This document shows, one piece after another, positions 8,074 through 20,882 of a stretch of DNA of 42,603 bases (its first letter is position 1; the number at the start of each line of letters is the position of its first letter). The notes under the pieces are model-generated. The model saw only the letters and a list, made by a program, of their open reading frames with translations, did no database searches and was not told the DNA's origin. The stretch comes from Bifidobacterium ramosum (GTDB lineage Bacteria; Actinomycetota; Actinomycetes; Actinomycetales; Bifidobacteriaceae), in NCBI RefSeq assembly GCF_009299505.1, contig NZ_WBSM01000004.1, positions 1 to 42,603 on the forward strand, in the 5' to 3' direction. The position numbers were made by a program, and so were the translations under genes.

Positions 8074-8089
8074 TTGACAACACGCGTGT
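8074..8089 (+). promoter_or_regulatory. Possible -35 box overlapping a small palindrome upstream of ilvD
   Basis: TTGACA at 8074-8079 is a consensus -35 hexamer and is immediately followed by the palindrome ACACGCGTGT (8080-8089). No good -10 box is found at 16-18 nt (the nearest AT-rich match, GATAAA, is too close). It may be an operator-overlapped promoter or a coincidence. Confidence 0.3.
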
Positions 8090-8114
8090 CTCGATAAAGG
8101 GCTTGAATAGAGTC

Positions 8115-9977
8115 ATGGCAGAAATGAGATCCGCGAAACTGATGAATGGGCGCGTATTCGCGGGCGCCCGAGCCCTCTACCGTGCCGCCGGCGTCGACGG
8201 CAAGGACTTCGGAAAGCCGATTGTGGCCATCGCCAACTCGTTCGACGAATTCCTCCCCGGCCACGTGCACCTCAACAAGGTCGGCCGCATCGTGTCCGAG
8301 GCGATCAAGGAGGCGGGCGGCATCCCGCGTGAGTTCAACACGATGGCCGTGGACGACGGCATCGCGATGGGCCACACCGGCATGCTGTACTCGCTCCCCT
8401 CGCGCGACATCATCGCCGACACGGTCGAATACCAGGTGAACGCGCACTGCGCCGACGCGCTGATCTGCATCCCGAACTGCGACAAGGTCGTTCCGGGCAT
8501 GCTCATGGCCGCGCTGCGTCTGAACATCCCGACGATCTTCGTCTCCGGCGGCCCGATGGAGGCCGGCACCACGGTCCTCGCCGACGGCACCGTCAAGAAG
8601 AACACCGATCTGATCTCCGTGATGTACGCGTCCGCCGACGACAACATCTCCGAGGAGGACCTGCTCAACTACGAGAAGACCGTGTGCCCGACCTGCGGTT
8701 CATGCGCCGGCATGTTCACCGCGAACTCGATGAACTGCCTGACCGAGGCGATCGGCCTCGCGCTGCCGGGCAACGGCACGATCCTGGCCTCGCACGGCTT
8801 CCGCAAGGAGCTGTTCCGCAAGGCCGCGCGCGAGATCGTGCATATCGCGAACCGCTACTACAAGGAGGACGACGATTCCGTCCTGCCGCGTTCGATCGCG
8901 ACCAAGCACGCGTTCGAGAACGCGATGACGATGGACGTCGCGATGGGCGGTTCCACGAACACCGTACTGCACATCCTCGCGATGGCGCAGTCGGCCGACG
9001 TGGACTTCACGCTGGACGACATCGAACGCATCTCGCACACCGTGCCGTGCATCTGCAAGGCCAGCCCGTCCGGCAAGTGGGAGATCTCCGACGTGCACCG
9101 CGCCGGCGGCATCACCGGCATCCTCGGCGAGCTCGACCGTGCCGGCAAGCTGCACCGCGACGTGCATTCGGTCGACTATCCGTCGCTCGAGGCCAAGCTG
9201 GACGATTGGGACATCATGCGCCCGACCTGCACCGAAGAGGCCAAGACCATGTACCATGCGGCGCCGGGCCACATCGTGTCGCCGGAACCGTGGACGCATG
9301 AGACGCTGTTCGATTCGCTCGACACCGACCGCGTGAACGGCGCGATCCACGACATCGACCACCCGGAGATCCACGAGGGCGGTCTGGCCGTGCTGCGCGG
9401 CAACCTCGCGCCCGACGGCTGCGTGGTGAAGACCGCCGGCGTGCCGCAGGAGATCTGGAAGTTCCGTGGCCCGGCGCTGGTCGTCGAATCGCAGGAGCAG
9501 GCCATCAAGGTCATTCTCGACGACACGCTGAAGCCGGGTATGGCGCTGGTGATCCGCTACGAGGGTCCGAAGGGCGGCCCGGGCATGCAGGAGATGCTGT
9601 ACCCGACGTCGTTCGTCAAGGGCAAGGGCATCGGCAAGCAGGTCGCCATGCTCACCGACGGCCGCTATTCGGGTGGTTCGTCGGGTCTGGCAATCGGCCA
9701 TATCGCTCCTGAGGCCGCGAACAAGGGCCCGATCGCGCTCATCAAGAACGGCGACATCATCAACATCGATATCGAGAACCGTTCGGTGAACGTGGAGCTG
9801 ACCGATGAGCAGCTGGCCGAGCGCCGTGCCGAGCTCGAGGCCGGCGACGGCTACGTGGCGCACCGCGATCGCAAGGTGAGCCAGGCGCTCAAGGCGTACG
9901 CCGCGTTCGCTCGCTCTGCGGACAAGGGCGCCACTCGCGACCCCGACCTGATCAACAAGCTGTCCGGCCTCGCCTGA
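8115..9977 (+). CDS. ilvD: Dihydroxy-acid dehydratase
   Basis: Encodes 620 aa, full length for the IlvD/Edd family. It dehydrates 2,3-dihydroxy-isovalerate and 2,3-dihydroxy-3-methylvalerate to the 2-keto acids in valine, isoleucine and leucine synthesis, in the cytosol. Iron-sulfur ligands are visible in [12 protein letters not shown] and [18 protein letters not shown], and the C-terminal half has [14 protein letters not shown]. The N-terminus [23 protein letters not shown] is cleanly conserved in style; ATG 8115 is chosen over an upstream TTG (8103) that lies against the AAGGG site. The gene is followed by a strong hairpin at 9995 and appears monocistronic. Confidence 0.95.
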   Translation: MAEMRSAKLMNGRVFAGARALYRAAGVDGKDFGKPIVAIANSFDEFLPGHVHLNKVGRIVSEAIKEAGGIPREFNTMAVDDGIAMGHTGMLYSLPSRDIIADTVEYQVNAHCADALICIPNCDKVVPGMLMAALRLNIPTIFVSGGPMEAGTTVLADGTVKKNTDLISVMYASADDNISEEDLLNYEKTVCPTCGSCAGMFTANSMNCLTEAIGLALPGNGTILASHGFRKELFRKAAREIVHIANRYYKEDDDSVLPRSIATKHAFENAMTMDVAMGGSTNTVLHILAMAQSADVDFTLDDIERISHTVPCICKASPSGKWEISDVHRAGGITGILGELDRAGKLHRDVHSVDYPSLEAKLDDWDIMRPTCTEEAKTMYHAAPGHIVSPEPWTHETLFDSLDTDRVNGAIHDIDHPEIHEGGLAVLRGNLAPDGCVVKTAGVPQEIWKFRGPALVVESQEQAIKVILDDTLKPGMALVIRYEGPKGGPGMQEMLYPTSFVKGKGIGKQVAMLTDGRYSGGSSGLAIGHIAPEAANKGPIALIKNGDIINIDIENRSVNVELTDEQLAERRAELEAGDGYVAHRDRKVSQALKAYAAFARSADKGATRDPDLINKLSGLA

Positions 9978-9994
9978 TGGTCTTCTGACCAGAC

Positions 9995-10041
9995 ATACGA
10001 GGGGGCGGAATCGCACATGCGGTTCCGCTCCCTCGTCGTAT
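9995..10041 (+). terminator. Hairpin downstream of ilvD
   Basis: ATACGAGGGGGCGGAA pairs with TTCCGCTCCCTCGTCGTAT around a 12-nt loop, starting 18 nt after the ilvD stop. The T-tract is weak, but position and stem strength support a terminator, possibly shared with the convergent amidohydrolase remnant. Confidence 0.65.
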
Positions 10042-10050
10042 CCGTCGCCG

Positions 10051-10340
10051 TCACAGGCCGAGCAGCTTGGCGGCGGTGCCGTAGCACCTTGCGTTCCCCG
10101 TCGGGATCGAGATGCCAGTCGCGAATGTTGGCGATGCTCTGCTCGACCGGGCCGAGCGGGAACGAGGATCCGAACAGCACCTGATCGGGAATCATGCGCT
10201 CGGCGGTCTGACGCAGGTCCGGGGCCGCGCCGCCGCGCGCGCCCTCGAAATCGGCCAGCAGATACAGGTTCGGATTCATGAAGGCGATCGGCGCCGACGC
10301 GCATCGACGGTTCCACGCAACGGCCATACGCATTCCCGAT
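10051..10340 (-). pseudogene. Remnant of an amidohydrolase (C-terminal end), frameshifted and 5'-truncated
   Basis: On the minus strand one frame reads NPNLYLLADFEGARGGAAPD and then DQVLFGSSFPLGPVEQSIAN, typical of the C-terminal third of metal-dependent amidohydrolases (amidohydrolase_2 family). At about 10075-10090 the reading shifts: the expected ending YGTAAKLLGL followed by a stop is present in a different frame (stop at 10051-10053), whereas the original frame runs on into nonsense. Upstream of about 10340 the homology ends, with no metal-binding N-terminus. This is a decayed gene, lying exactly between ilvD and the riboflavin operon. Confidence 0.75.
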
Positions 10341-10436
10341 AGCCGGCTCATGCCAGCGCATATGTCCGCATATCGGACATGCCATGCGGCGTTGACTGGA
10401 CGTCTCCGTATGCTGGGCCGCAATAACCGAACACGC

Positions 10437-10572
10437 ATCTTCAGGGCAGGGTGAAATTCCCGATCGGCGGTACAGTCCGCGAGCAGCGCGCCTTGGCGCG
10501 ATGTTGGAGCATACGCTCATGAACCGGTGAGACTCCGGTACCGACAGTTACAGTCTGGATGGAAGAAGTTGC
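10437..10572 (+). promoter_or_regulatory. FMN riboswitch (RFN element) of the riboflavin operon
   Basis: The conserved RFN landmarks occur in order: AGGGCAGGGTGAAATTCCCG (10443), ATCGGCGGTA with AGTCCGCGAGC, a variable P3-like arm (GCGCGCCTTGGCGCGAT), GAACCGGTGAGACTCCGGTA, CGACAGTTACAGTCTGGATG, and the closing GAAGAAG. This family binds flavin mononucleotide and represses rib genes when FMN is plentiful. It lies 110 nt upstream of ribD. A TTGACT at 10392 may be a -35 box, but no convincing -10 box follows. Confidence 0.95.
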
Positions 10573-10576
10573 AGCA

Positions 10577-10630
10577 GCACGACGCAGGCGGAAGCATATC
10601 CGAATGCCGTCTATCCGCATGCGGTCGTGC
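10577..10630 (+). promoter_or_regulatory. Candidate riboswitch expression-platform hairpin
   Basis: Arm 10577-10592 (GCACGACGCAGGCGGA) is nearly complementary to 10614-10630 (TCCGCATGCGGTCGTGC). It starts a few bases after the aptamer. It lacks a T-tract, so it may act through Rho or through folding with the aptamer rather than as an intrinsic terminator. It also covers a GTG at 10627 that is in frame with ribD. Confidence 0.5.
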
Positions 10631-10686
10631 CGCCACTGACCCACGAATCCCTGGACATGCCCTCGTTGCCGAAGGAAAGGGGTTTC

Positions 10687-11802
10687 ATGGGCGACAGGGA
10701 ATTCATGTCCGTGGCATTGCGTCACGCACGGGTTGGGGCTGGCAAGGTCAATCCCAACCCGATGGTCGGCGCCGTCATCGTACGCGACGGCCGCATCATC
10801 GCCACGGGCCATCACGATCACTTCGGTGGATGGCACGCCGAACGCGCCGCACTCGAAGCGGCAGCCGCGGCCGGTGTCGACGTGCGCGGCGCCACCATCT
10901 ACGTCACGCTCGAACCATGCTGTCACACCGGCAAGCAGCCGCCATGCTCGCAGGCTCTCATCGACGCCGGCATCGCACGCGTCGTCGTCGGCTCCCCCGA
11001 CCCGAATCCGCTCGTCTCCGGCAAGGGCATCCGCCAGCTCGCCGACGCGGGCATCGCCGTGACCGAAGGCGTGCTGCGCAGCGAATGCGACGCACTCAAC
11101 GAGATCTTCCTGCATGCCATCGTGACGCATACGCCGTTCGTCATGCTCAAGTACGCGATGACGCTCGACGGCCATATCGCCACCGCATCCGGCCTGTCGC
11201 AGTGGATCACCGGCGAGGCGGCGCGGCGGCACGTGCACGAGGACCGTGCGCGCTTCGCTTCGATCCTCGTCGGCGTGAACACCGTGCTCGCCGACGATCC
11301 GCAGCTCACCAGCCGCATCGAGCATGGGCACAACCCGCTGCGCGTGATCTGCGACACGCATCTGCGCACGCCGCTCGACGCGCAGGTCGTGGCGACCGCC
11401 GCGCGCACCCCCACGATCATCGCCACCGCCAGCGTGAATGACGCGCGCGCCCAGCAGTACCGCGACCGTGGCTGCGAAGTGCTGCGCGTCGCGACCGACG
11501 GCGACGGCCATGCCAGCATCGCAGCCGTCGCCGCAGCGCTCTATGCGCGCGGCATCGACAGCATCATGATCGAAGGCGGCAGCGGCATCGCATGGTCGGC
11601 GCTGGACGCGGGCATCGTCACGAAGGTCAGCGCCTACATCGCGCCCAAGCTGTTCGGCGGCGCCGGCGCGCCTGCGCCGATCGGCGGCCTCGGCGTCGCC
11701 TCGCCTGACGACTGCTTCCGCATCGCGCATCCGGCCGTCAGCGCCATCGGCGACGACATCCTCATCGAAGGAGGCGTGGACTATGTTCACCGGCATCGTT
11801 GA
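10687..11802 (+). CDS. ribD: Bifunctional diaminohydroxyphosphoribosylaminopyrimidine deaminase / 5-amino-6-(5-phosphoribosylamino)uracil reductase
   Basis: Encodes 371 aa. The N-terminal deaminase domain has the zinc motif HAERAAL...LEPCCHTGKQPPC, and the C-terminal reductase domain begins at VMLKYAMTLDGHIA, with IEGGSGIAWSAL near the end. It performs the second and third steps of riboflavin synthesis after GTP cyclohydrolase II. ATG 10687 is preferred because GAAGGAAAGGGG sits directly upstream; ATG 10657 and GTG 10627 are in-frame alternatives. It is the first gene under the FMN riboswitch, and its 3' end overlaps ribE by 20 bp, which indicates coupling. Confidence 0.95.
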   Translation: MGDREFMSVALRHARVGAGKVNPNPMVGAVIVRDGRIIATGHHDHFGGWHAERAALEAAAAAGVDVRGATIYVTLEPCCHTGKQPPCSQALIDAGIARVVVGSPDPNPLVSGKGIRQLADAGIAVTEGVLRSECDALNEIFLHAIVTHTPFVMLKYAMTLDGHIATASGLSQWITGEAARRHVHEDRARFASILVGVNTVLADDPQLTSRIEHGHNPLRVICDTHLRTPLDAQVVATAARTPTIIATASVNDARAQQYRDRGCEVLRVATDGDGHASIAAVAAALYARGIDSIMIEGGSGIAWSALDAGIVTKVSAYIAPKLFGGAGAPAPIGGLGVASPDDCFRIAHPAVSAIGDDILIEGGVDYVHRHR

Positions 11803-12460
11803 GGACCTCGGCACGGTGCTGGCCGTGGAGCGCGGCGCGGACTTCGCCCGGCTGACCGTCGATTCGCCCGTCGTCGTCACCGACCGCACCATGCTCGGCG
11901 ACAGCATCGCCGTCAACGGCGTGTGCCTGACGGTCACCGGCCTGCATGGCACCGCATTCACGGCGGATGTGATGCACGAGACCCTGCGCCGTTCCAGCCT
12001 CGGCGCGCTCAGGCGCGGCAGCCACGTGAACGTGGAGCGCGCAATGCCGGCGGACGGCCGCTTCTCCGGGCATTTCGTCTCCGGGCACATCGACGGCACC
12101 GGCACCATCGCCTCGATCACGCGCGACGGCATCGCCACGGCGTACGCGATTCGCGCGCCGTACGCGCTGCTGCGCGCCATCGCTGAAAAGGGCTCGATCG
12201 CCGTCGAAGGCATCAGCCTGACGGTCACGTTCGCCACTGCAGATGCGTTCGGCGTCGCGGTCATTCCGCACACCGCAGCGCACACCGTCCTGCCCGAGCG
12301 CCGCGTGGGCGACATCGTGAACCTCGAAATCGATCCTCTGGCACGGTACGTGGCGCGGCTCATGGCGGTGCCGGCGCGCGCCGCTGACGCCAGCGCCGAT
12401 GCCGCCAGTGCGCACGCCGATGGCATCACCGAGCAGTTCCTCGCCGCGCATGGATTCTGA
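11783..12460 (+). CDS. ribE: Riboflavin synthase (alpha subunit)
   Basis: Encodes 225 aa. It opens with the diagnostic MFTGIVEDLGTV and contains two lumazine-binding repeats (first: GDSIAVNGVCLTVT; second: GSIAVEGISLTVT, preceded by GHFVSGHIDGTG). It disproportionates two 6,7-dimethyl-8-ribityllumazine molecules to riboflavin and the pyrimidine precursor. The C-terminal 30 residues are Ala/Asp-rich and poorly conserved. The site GAAGGAGGCG lies inside the ribD end, and the overlap implies translational coupling. Confidence 0.95.
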   Translation: MFTGIVEDLGTVLAVERGADFARLTVDSPVVVTDRTMLGDSIAVNGVCLTVTGLHGTAFTADVMHETLRRSSLGALRRGSHVNVERAMPADGRFSGHFVSGHIDGTGTIASITRDGIATAYAIRAPYALLRAIAEKGSIAVEGISLTVTFATADAFGVAVIPHTAAHTVLPERRVGDIVNLEIDPLARYVARLMAVPARAADASADAASAHADGITEQFLAAHGF

Positions 12461-12534
12461 CGCGCGGCCGTCATCGCCCCGTCATCACCTTTCATCATCG
12501 TCAACCTGTCATTGCTATCTGCAAGGAGCCTGCC

Positions 12535-13827
12535 ATGGCCATCACCGATTCCAACTCCCCTGTCACTGCCGCATCCCCCATCGATGCCGAAGCCGAACGC
12601 GCCGTTGCGCGCGCGATCCGCGACATCGCCGCCGGACGCATCATCGTCGTCGCCGATGACGAAAGCCGCGAGAACGAAGGCGACCTGATCTGCGCCGCCC
12701 GCTACGCCACCACCGCCAACATCGCGTTCATGGCGACGCATGGCCGCGGCCTCATCTGCACGCCCATGAGCGCCGAACTGGCGACACGTCTTGAACTGCC
12801 GCCCATGTGCACGACGAATACCGACAACCATCAGACCGCGTTCACCGTGTCCATCGACCATGTGACCACGTCCACGGGCATCAGCGCGCGCGACCGGTCG
12901 CTGACGGCGCTGGCGTGCATCGACCCTGATACGCGTCCGCAGGACTTCCGCCGTCCCGGCCACATGTTCCCGCTGGTGGCGCGTCCCGGCGGCGTGCTGG
13001 AGCGCAACGGGCACACCGAAGCGACCGTGGATCTGGCGCGTCTGGCCGGGCTGGAGCCGTGCGGACTGTGCTGCGAGATGATGAAGGAGGATGGCACGAT
13101 GATGCGCCGCGACGACCTGCGCGCCTTCGCCAGCGAGCACGGTCTTGCGATCATCACGATCGCGCAGCTGCAGGCCTACCGTCGCGCTCACGAATTCCCG
13201 CGCACGGTGCGCCGCGTCGCGCAGGTGCAGCTGCCGTCCGACTATGGCACGTTCACGATGGTCGGCTACGAGGCGGATGGCGCCGAGCATGTGGCGCTCG
13301 TCATGGGCGACGACGTGCTTGCCGCCATGGCCGGCGGCGACGCCGTGCGCGAGCCGGTGCTGTGCCGCGTGCATTCGCAGTGCCTGACCGGCGACGTGTT
13401 CGGCTCGCAGCGCTGCGACTGCGGGCCTCAGCTGCGTGAGGCGATGTGTCGCGTGGCCGAGCGCGGGCGCGGCGTCATCCTGTACCTGAGCCAGGAGGGA
13501 CGCGGCATCGGTCTGCTCAACAAGCTGCGCACGTATGAGCTGCAGGACCAGGGCTTCGACACGCTCGACGCGAACCTGAAGCTCGGCTTCCCCGCCGACG
13601 CGCGCGAATACGAGACGGCGGCGGCGATGCTGCGGAATCTGGGCATCGCGTCGATCGATCTCATGACCAACAACCCCGACAAGATCGGCCAGCTTGAGCG
13701 CGCCGGCATTGTCATCGACCGTCGTGTGCCGCTGGTCATTGCGCCCACCGACTACGACGCGAAGTATCTGTCCACCAAGGAACATCGAATGGGGCATCTG
13801 CTGGGTGCTCTGGCAAAGGAGAACTGA
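12535..13827 (+). CDS. ribBA: Bifunctional 3,4-dihydroxy-2-butanone-4-phosphate synthase / GTP cyclohydrolase II
   Basis: Encodes 430 aa. Residues about 18-215 form the DHBP synthase domain ([31 protein letters not shown]). Residues about 220-420 form GTP cyclohydrolase II, with the zinc cysteines in [15 protein letters not shown] and the downstream [21 protein letters not shown]. It supplies both starting branches of the pathway, from ribulose-5-phosphate and from GTP. AAGGAGCCTGCC precedes the ATG. In the RibB part the usual PAGVICEI segment reads PCGLCCEM, an unusual cysteine-rich variant. It lies 74 bp after ribE and 2 bp before ribH. Confidence 0.95.
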   Translation: MAITDSNSPVTAASPIDAEAERAVARAIRDIAAGRIIVVADDESRENEGDLICAARYATTANIAFMATHGRGLICTPMSAELATRLELPPMCTTNTDNHQTAFTVSIDHVTTSTGISARDRSLTALACIDPDTRPQDFRRPGHMFPLVARPGGVLERNGHTEATVDLARLAGLEPCGLCCEMMKEDGTMMRRDDLRAFASEHGLAIITIAQLQAYRRAHEFPRTVRRVAQVQLPSDYGTFTMVGYEADGAEHVALVMGDDVLAAMAGGDAVREPVLCRVHSQCLTGDVFGSQRCDCGPQLREAMCRVAERGRGVILYLSQEGRGIGLLNKLRTYELQDQGFDTLDANLKLGFPADAREYETAAAMLRNLGIASIDLMTNNPDKIGQLERAGIVIDRRVPLVIAPTDYDAKYLSTKEHRMGHLLGALAKEN

Positions 13828-13829
13828 TC

Positions 13830-14318
13830 ATGACGGTATTCGAAGGACAGCTGGTCGCCAACGCCGCGAACGGCGAGGCGGCGCCGATCCGCATCGGCAT
13901 CGTGGCGGCGCGGTTCAACGAGTTCATCACGTCGAAGCTGCTGTCGGGCGCGCTGGACGGTCTGAAGCGGCATGGCGTTGCCGAATCGGATGTCGATGTG
14001 GCGTGGGTGCCGGGATCGTTCGAGATTCCGATCGCCGCGAAGCGCATGGTGTCGACGGGCCGCTACGATGCGGTGATCTGTCTTGGCGCGATCATCCGCG
14101 GCAGCACGTCGCATTACGATCTGGTGTGCAACGAAACGGCGAAGGGCATTGCGCAGGTGTCGCTGAGCACGGATGTGCCGGTGCTGTTCGGCGTGATCAC
14201 GACCGAGAACATCGAGCAGGCGATCGAACGCGCTGGCACGAAGGCCGGCAACAAGGGCTTCGACTGCGCGCTGGGCGCCATTGAAATGGTGAACGTGCTG
14301 CGCGCCATCGACGCCTGA
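13830..14318 (+). CDS. ribH: 6,7-dimethyl-8-ribityllumazine synthase
   Basis: Encodes 162 aa, normal for the family. It contains the substrate-binding segments [41 protein letters not shown] and the C-terminal [17 protein letters not shown] with [13 protein letters not shown]. It condenses the DHBP and pyrimidine intermediates, often as a 60-subunit capsid. AAGGAGAACTGATC precedes the ATG, and the gene is only 2 bp from ribBA. It ends the riboflavin operon and is convergent with the pyrF/gmk gene. Confidence 0.95.
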   Translation: MTVFEGQLVANAANGEAAPIRIGIVAARFNEFITSKLLSGALDGLKRHGVAESDVDVAWVPGSFEIPIAAKRMVSTGRYDAVICLGAIIRGSTSHYDLVCNETAKGIAQVSLSTDVPVLFGVITTENIEQAIERAGTKAGNKGFDCALGAIEMVNVLRAIDA

Positions 14319-14375
14319 TCCGTCCCTCCAGGCATCGCGGAGTAACGCGTGCGACTTCAAGGCGCACCAGGGGAA

Positions 14376-14545
14376 GGCGTGCTTCAGCACGTCGACCGAG
14401 GAGCAACGCAGAAGGCGCTTCATCATTCAGCGATGCGCAGCATCAGCGAATGATGCGTGCGGAGACCGCCGTCCGAACCCGAAGCTGTGCTTGGCACAGC
14501 GAGCGGTGAGGAAAGGCGGTATACGCTCCATCATTCGCTGATGCC
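14376..14545. repeat. Imperfect direct duplication reaching into the gmk 3' end
   Basis: About 65 bp at 14376-14440 recurs with substitutions at 14482-14545: both contain a GTGCTT...CAC hairpin, then CGA-CG-GGAG/GAGG-AA, then CGCT-CATCATTC-GC-GATGC. The second copy includes the last codons (ISE) and stop of the gmk gene on the minus strand. Between them, CATCATTCAGCGATG and CATCAGCGAATGATG (14426-14455) form a hairpin that may terminate the convergent ribH and gmk transcripts, although it has no T-tract. Confidence 0.55.
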
Positions 14546-16188
14546 GTATTCCTTGGCGATGAGATGCCACAACTCCTCCGCCGCCTTGTCGACGTTGTCG
14601 TTGACGATGGTGACGTCGAATTCGCTTTCGGCGGCCAGTTCGACTTTGGCGGTTTCCAGACGGCGGTTGCGTTCCTCTTCGGTTTCGGTGCCGCGGCCGG
14701 TGAGACGGCGCACGAGCTCATCGAAGCTAGGCGGCGCAATGAAGACGGAGAGGACCTCCATGCCGAGTTCCTTGGCGCGTTCCTTGACGCGGCGGGCGCC
14801 CTGCAGGTCGATTTCGAGGATGGTGGGCGTGCCGGAGGCCAGATGCTCCTCAACGGGCTTGAGCGGCGTGCCGTAGTGCGCGAGGCCGTGCACGACGGCG
14901 GTTTCAAGGAACTCCCCCGCCGCTTCCTTGGCGATGAATTCGTCGTCGCTCATGAACCAGTAGTTCAGTCCGTTGACTTCGCCGGGGCGCGGCTTGCGGG
15001 TGGTGGCGGAGACAGACACCCATACTTCCGGGTGCTTCTTGCGCAGCGCGGTTTCCACGGTACCTTTGCCCACGCCGGCGGGGCCGGTGAGCACGAGCAA
15101 CCGGCCGCCGCGGAGCGCCTGTTCGTCTTTCTTGTCCATGTCGTCATCCTTGCTGGTGGTCTGCGATGATGCGTCGTCGGCCGCCGGCGTCGGGGCGGCG
15201 CCGGTTACGACGATCTGCTGCGGCGTGTCCGGAACATGTTCCGACAAAGCCGTGGCGGCGGTCGCCGCGTCGTCCTCCCGGCGTTTCGCCTCGGTCGCCT
15301 CGAGCAGCGCCTGCCGCACGTCGATCGAGATCGCGTCGGTCGCTTCGGACAGGGCCTTGATGTCGGGGCCGTGGGAGGCGATAAAACGCGAGACGGTCAC
15401 GAGCACGTTGCCTTTGGTGCCTTTGAACACGGAGCGCAGGTCCTTGGCTTCGGCGCCCTGCCAGCCGTAGCCGGGCGAGAGGATCGGTCCGGTGAATTGG
15501 GCCGGGTCAATGCCGCTGTCGTCGATCCACTGGCCAATGGTCGCGCCGATGATCAGGCCGACCGAGCCCATGCCGTCGATGCCGGCGTTGAACTTCTGCA
15601 CGGTGCTGGCCACGCCGTAGGCGACGGTCTTGCCTTGGTAGTCGCCGCGCTGGCGGATGGCGGTCTGCAGGCTGGCGCCTTCCTCGTTCGAGGTGAGCGA
15701 GGCAACGAACACGCCGCGGCCGTTGTTGAGCGCGTCGTTGATCACGCCGGACAGCGATCGTGCGCCGTAGTACGGCAGCAGCGTGATCGCGTCGGCGAGC
15801 AGCGGTGCGCCCGGCTTGAAATAGGCGTCGGAGATCGCGGAGATCGTCGTGGCCAGACCGCCGTGCAGACAGTCGACGATGGTGATGATGCCCATCTGGC
15901 GTGCGGCGTACAGCACGCGTTCGAGCGCGGCGATGCCTTTGGAACCGTAGCGTTCGAACATCGAGGACTGGAACTTGACGGCCGCCGCACGGCCGGACGC
16001 GGCCTGCAGCATGCGCATCGAGTACAGTTCGGCGCCTTCGGCATCGACGTTGTAGCCCCAGTCAGTGAGGAGCTTGCGATGCGGGTCGATGCCCACGCAC
16101 AACGGGCCGTATTTGGCCATTGAATTGCTCAGGCGCAGACCGAAATCCGAGCGCTGGGCTTGTTGCTCTTCACTGCTGAGGCTATTGG

Positions 16189-16192
<4 letters not shown>
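14531..16192 (-). CDS. gmk: In-frame fusion: OMP-decarboxylase-like domain (degenerate) + guanylate kinase
   Basis: Encodes 553 aa. Residues 1 to about 315 resemble type-2 orotidine-5'-phosphate decarboxylase (PyrF): [48 protein letters not shown]. The catalytic motif DxKxxD reads D107-C-L109-H-G-G112, so the second Lys and the last Asp of the tetrad are lost while Lys73 and Asp107 remain. Residues about 316-355 are an acidic linker. Residues about 360-553 are guanylate kinase ([10 protein letters not shown]-loop, [23 protein letters not shown]), which makes GDP from GMP. An internal ATG at 15139 (Met352) follows AAGGATGACGAC, so free Gmk may also be produced. The start overlaps the carB stop (ATGA). 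The kinase should work; decarboxylase activity is doubtful. Confidence 0.85.
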
Positions 16193-19567
<3,375 letters not shown>

Positions 19568-19575
<8 letters not shown>

Positions 19576-20788
19576 TGCGCTTTTCCTCCTTGGTCGTCTT
19601 CATCAGGTCAACGAAACGGTCGAACAGATACGCGGCGTCGTGCGGGCCGGCGGCCGCTTCGGGGTGGTACTGCACGGAAAACGCGGGGATGTCCACGCAC
19701 TGCAGGCCCTCGACCACGTCGTCGTTGAGGTCGATGTGCGAAACGAACACCTTGCCGTACTTGCCGTTTTCATATGGGGCGTCGACCGGATCGCCGATCG
19801 GCGCGTCCACGGCGAAACCGTGGTTGTGCGCCGTGACCTCGACCTTGCCGGTGGTCAGGTCCTTGACCGGCTGGTTGATGCCACGGTGGCCGAACTTGAG
19901 CTTGTAGGTGCCGAAGCCGAGCGCGCGGCCGAGCAGCTGGTTGCCGAAGCAAATGCCGAAGAACGGGTAGCCGGCGTCGAGCACCTTGCGCAGCAGCTCG
20001 ACCTCGGGATCGGCCTGCTCCGGGTCGCCCGGGCCGTTGGAGAAGAACACGCCGTCCGGGTTGAGGTTCTGAATCTCCTCGAACGTGATGGTGGACGGCA
20101 CGACGTGCACGCGGCAGCCACGCTCGGCCATGCGGTGCGGCGTCATGGCCTTGATGCCGAGGTCGACGGCCGCGACGGTGAACAGCGGCTCCTTGCCTTC
20201 GAACTCGCCGCACGGCTCGATGGTGTACATCTCCTTGGTGCTGACCTCGTCGTACAGGCTCAGGCCCTTCATCTGCGGGGTGGCCTTGACCTCGTCAAGC
20301 ATGGATTCGACGGTACGCAGTTTGCCGGTCTGCGCATCGATGAGTGCGTCGCCGGAGAAGATCGCGGCGCGCATCACGCCCGCAGAGCGCAGGTGACGCA
20401 CGAGCTTACGGGTGTCAATGCCGCTCAGACCCACGATGCCCTCGCGCTTAAGATCGTCGTCAAGCGAGCCGGTGGCACGCCAGTTGCTCACGTTCGGGCT
20501 GGGATCGCGCACGACGTAGCCGGCGACCCAGATGCGCGAGGATTCGGGATCCTCTTGGTTGATTCCGGTGTCGCCGATGTGCGGGAACGTCTGCACGACG
20601 ATCTGACGGTCGTAGCTTGGGTCGGTCAGCGTCTCCTGGTAACCGGTCATGCCGGTCGCGAACACGAGCTCGCCATGGGTAGTCCCAAGCGCACCGTAAG
20701 GCTCCCCCACATACACTTGTCCGTCCTCAAGAACAAGAACGGCTTCATCAGGGGAAAAACTCACGGCTTCGGAATCAATCTGGTTCAC
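19568..20788 (-). CDS. carA: Carbamoyl-phosphate synthase, small (glutaminase) subunit
   Basis: Encodes about 406 aa. The N-terminal CPSase domain begins [19 protein letters not shown], and the C-terminal class I amidotransferase domain contains the nucleophile segment [16 protein letters not shown] and [17 protein letters not shown] (catalytic His/Glu). It hydrolyses glutamine and channels ammonia to CarB. No ATG is available: GTG at 20788 or TTG at 20791 fit, with GAGGGGG a few bases upstream; GTG is preferred for spacing. It lies 94 bp downstream of nusB with no obvious terminator between, so a shared transcript is likely. Confidence 0.95.
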
Positions 20789-20882
20789 CAAAACCCCCTC
20801 AAATATCTCGGGTCAACTGTCTTTCACGATAGCGGCCGGCGGGGACTCGTGGAACCCGCGCGAAGCCGCAAGTTGCACTGTT

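Noticed and set aside
10362..10380. ATGTCCG-CATAT-CGGACAT palindrome as another copy of the 44-bp family
   Set aside because: Only the 7-nt end motif is shared, and it is in the opposite order with a 5-nt loop; the ACAGCCGA part is missing.
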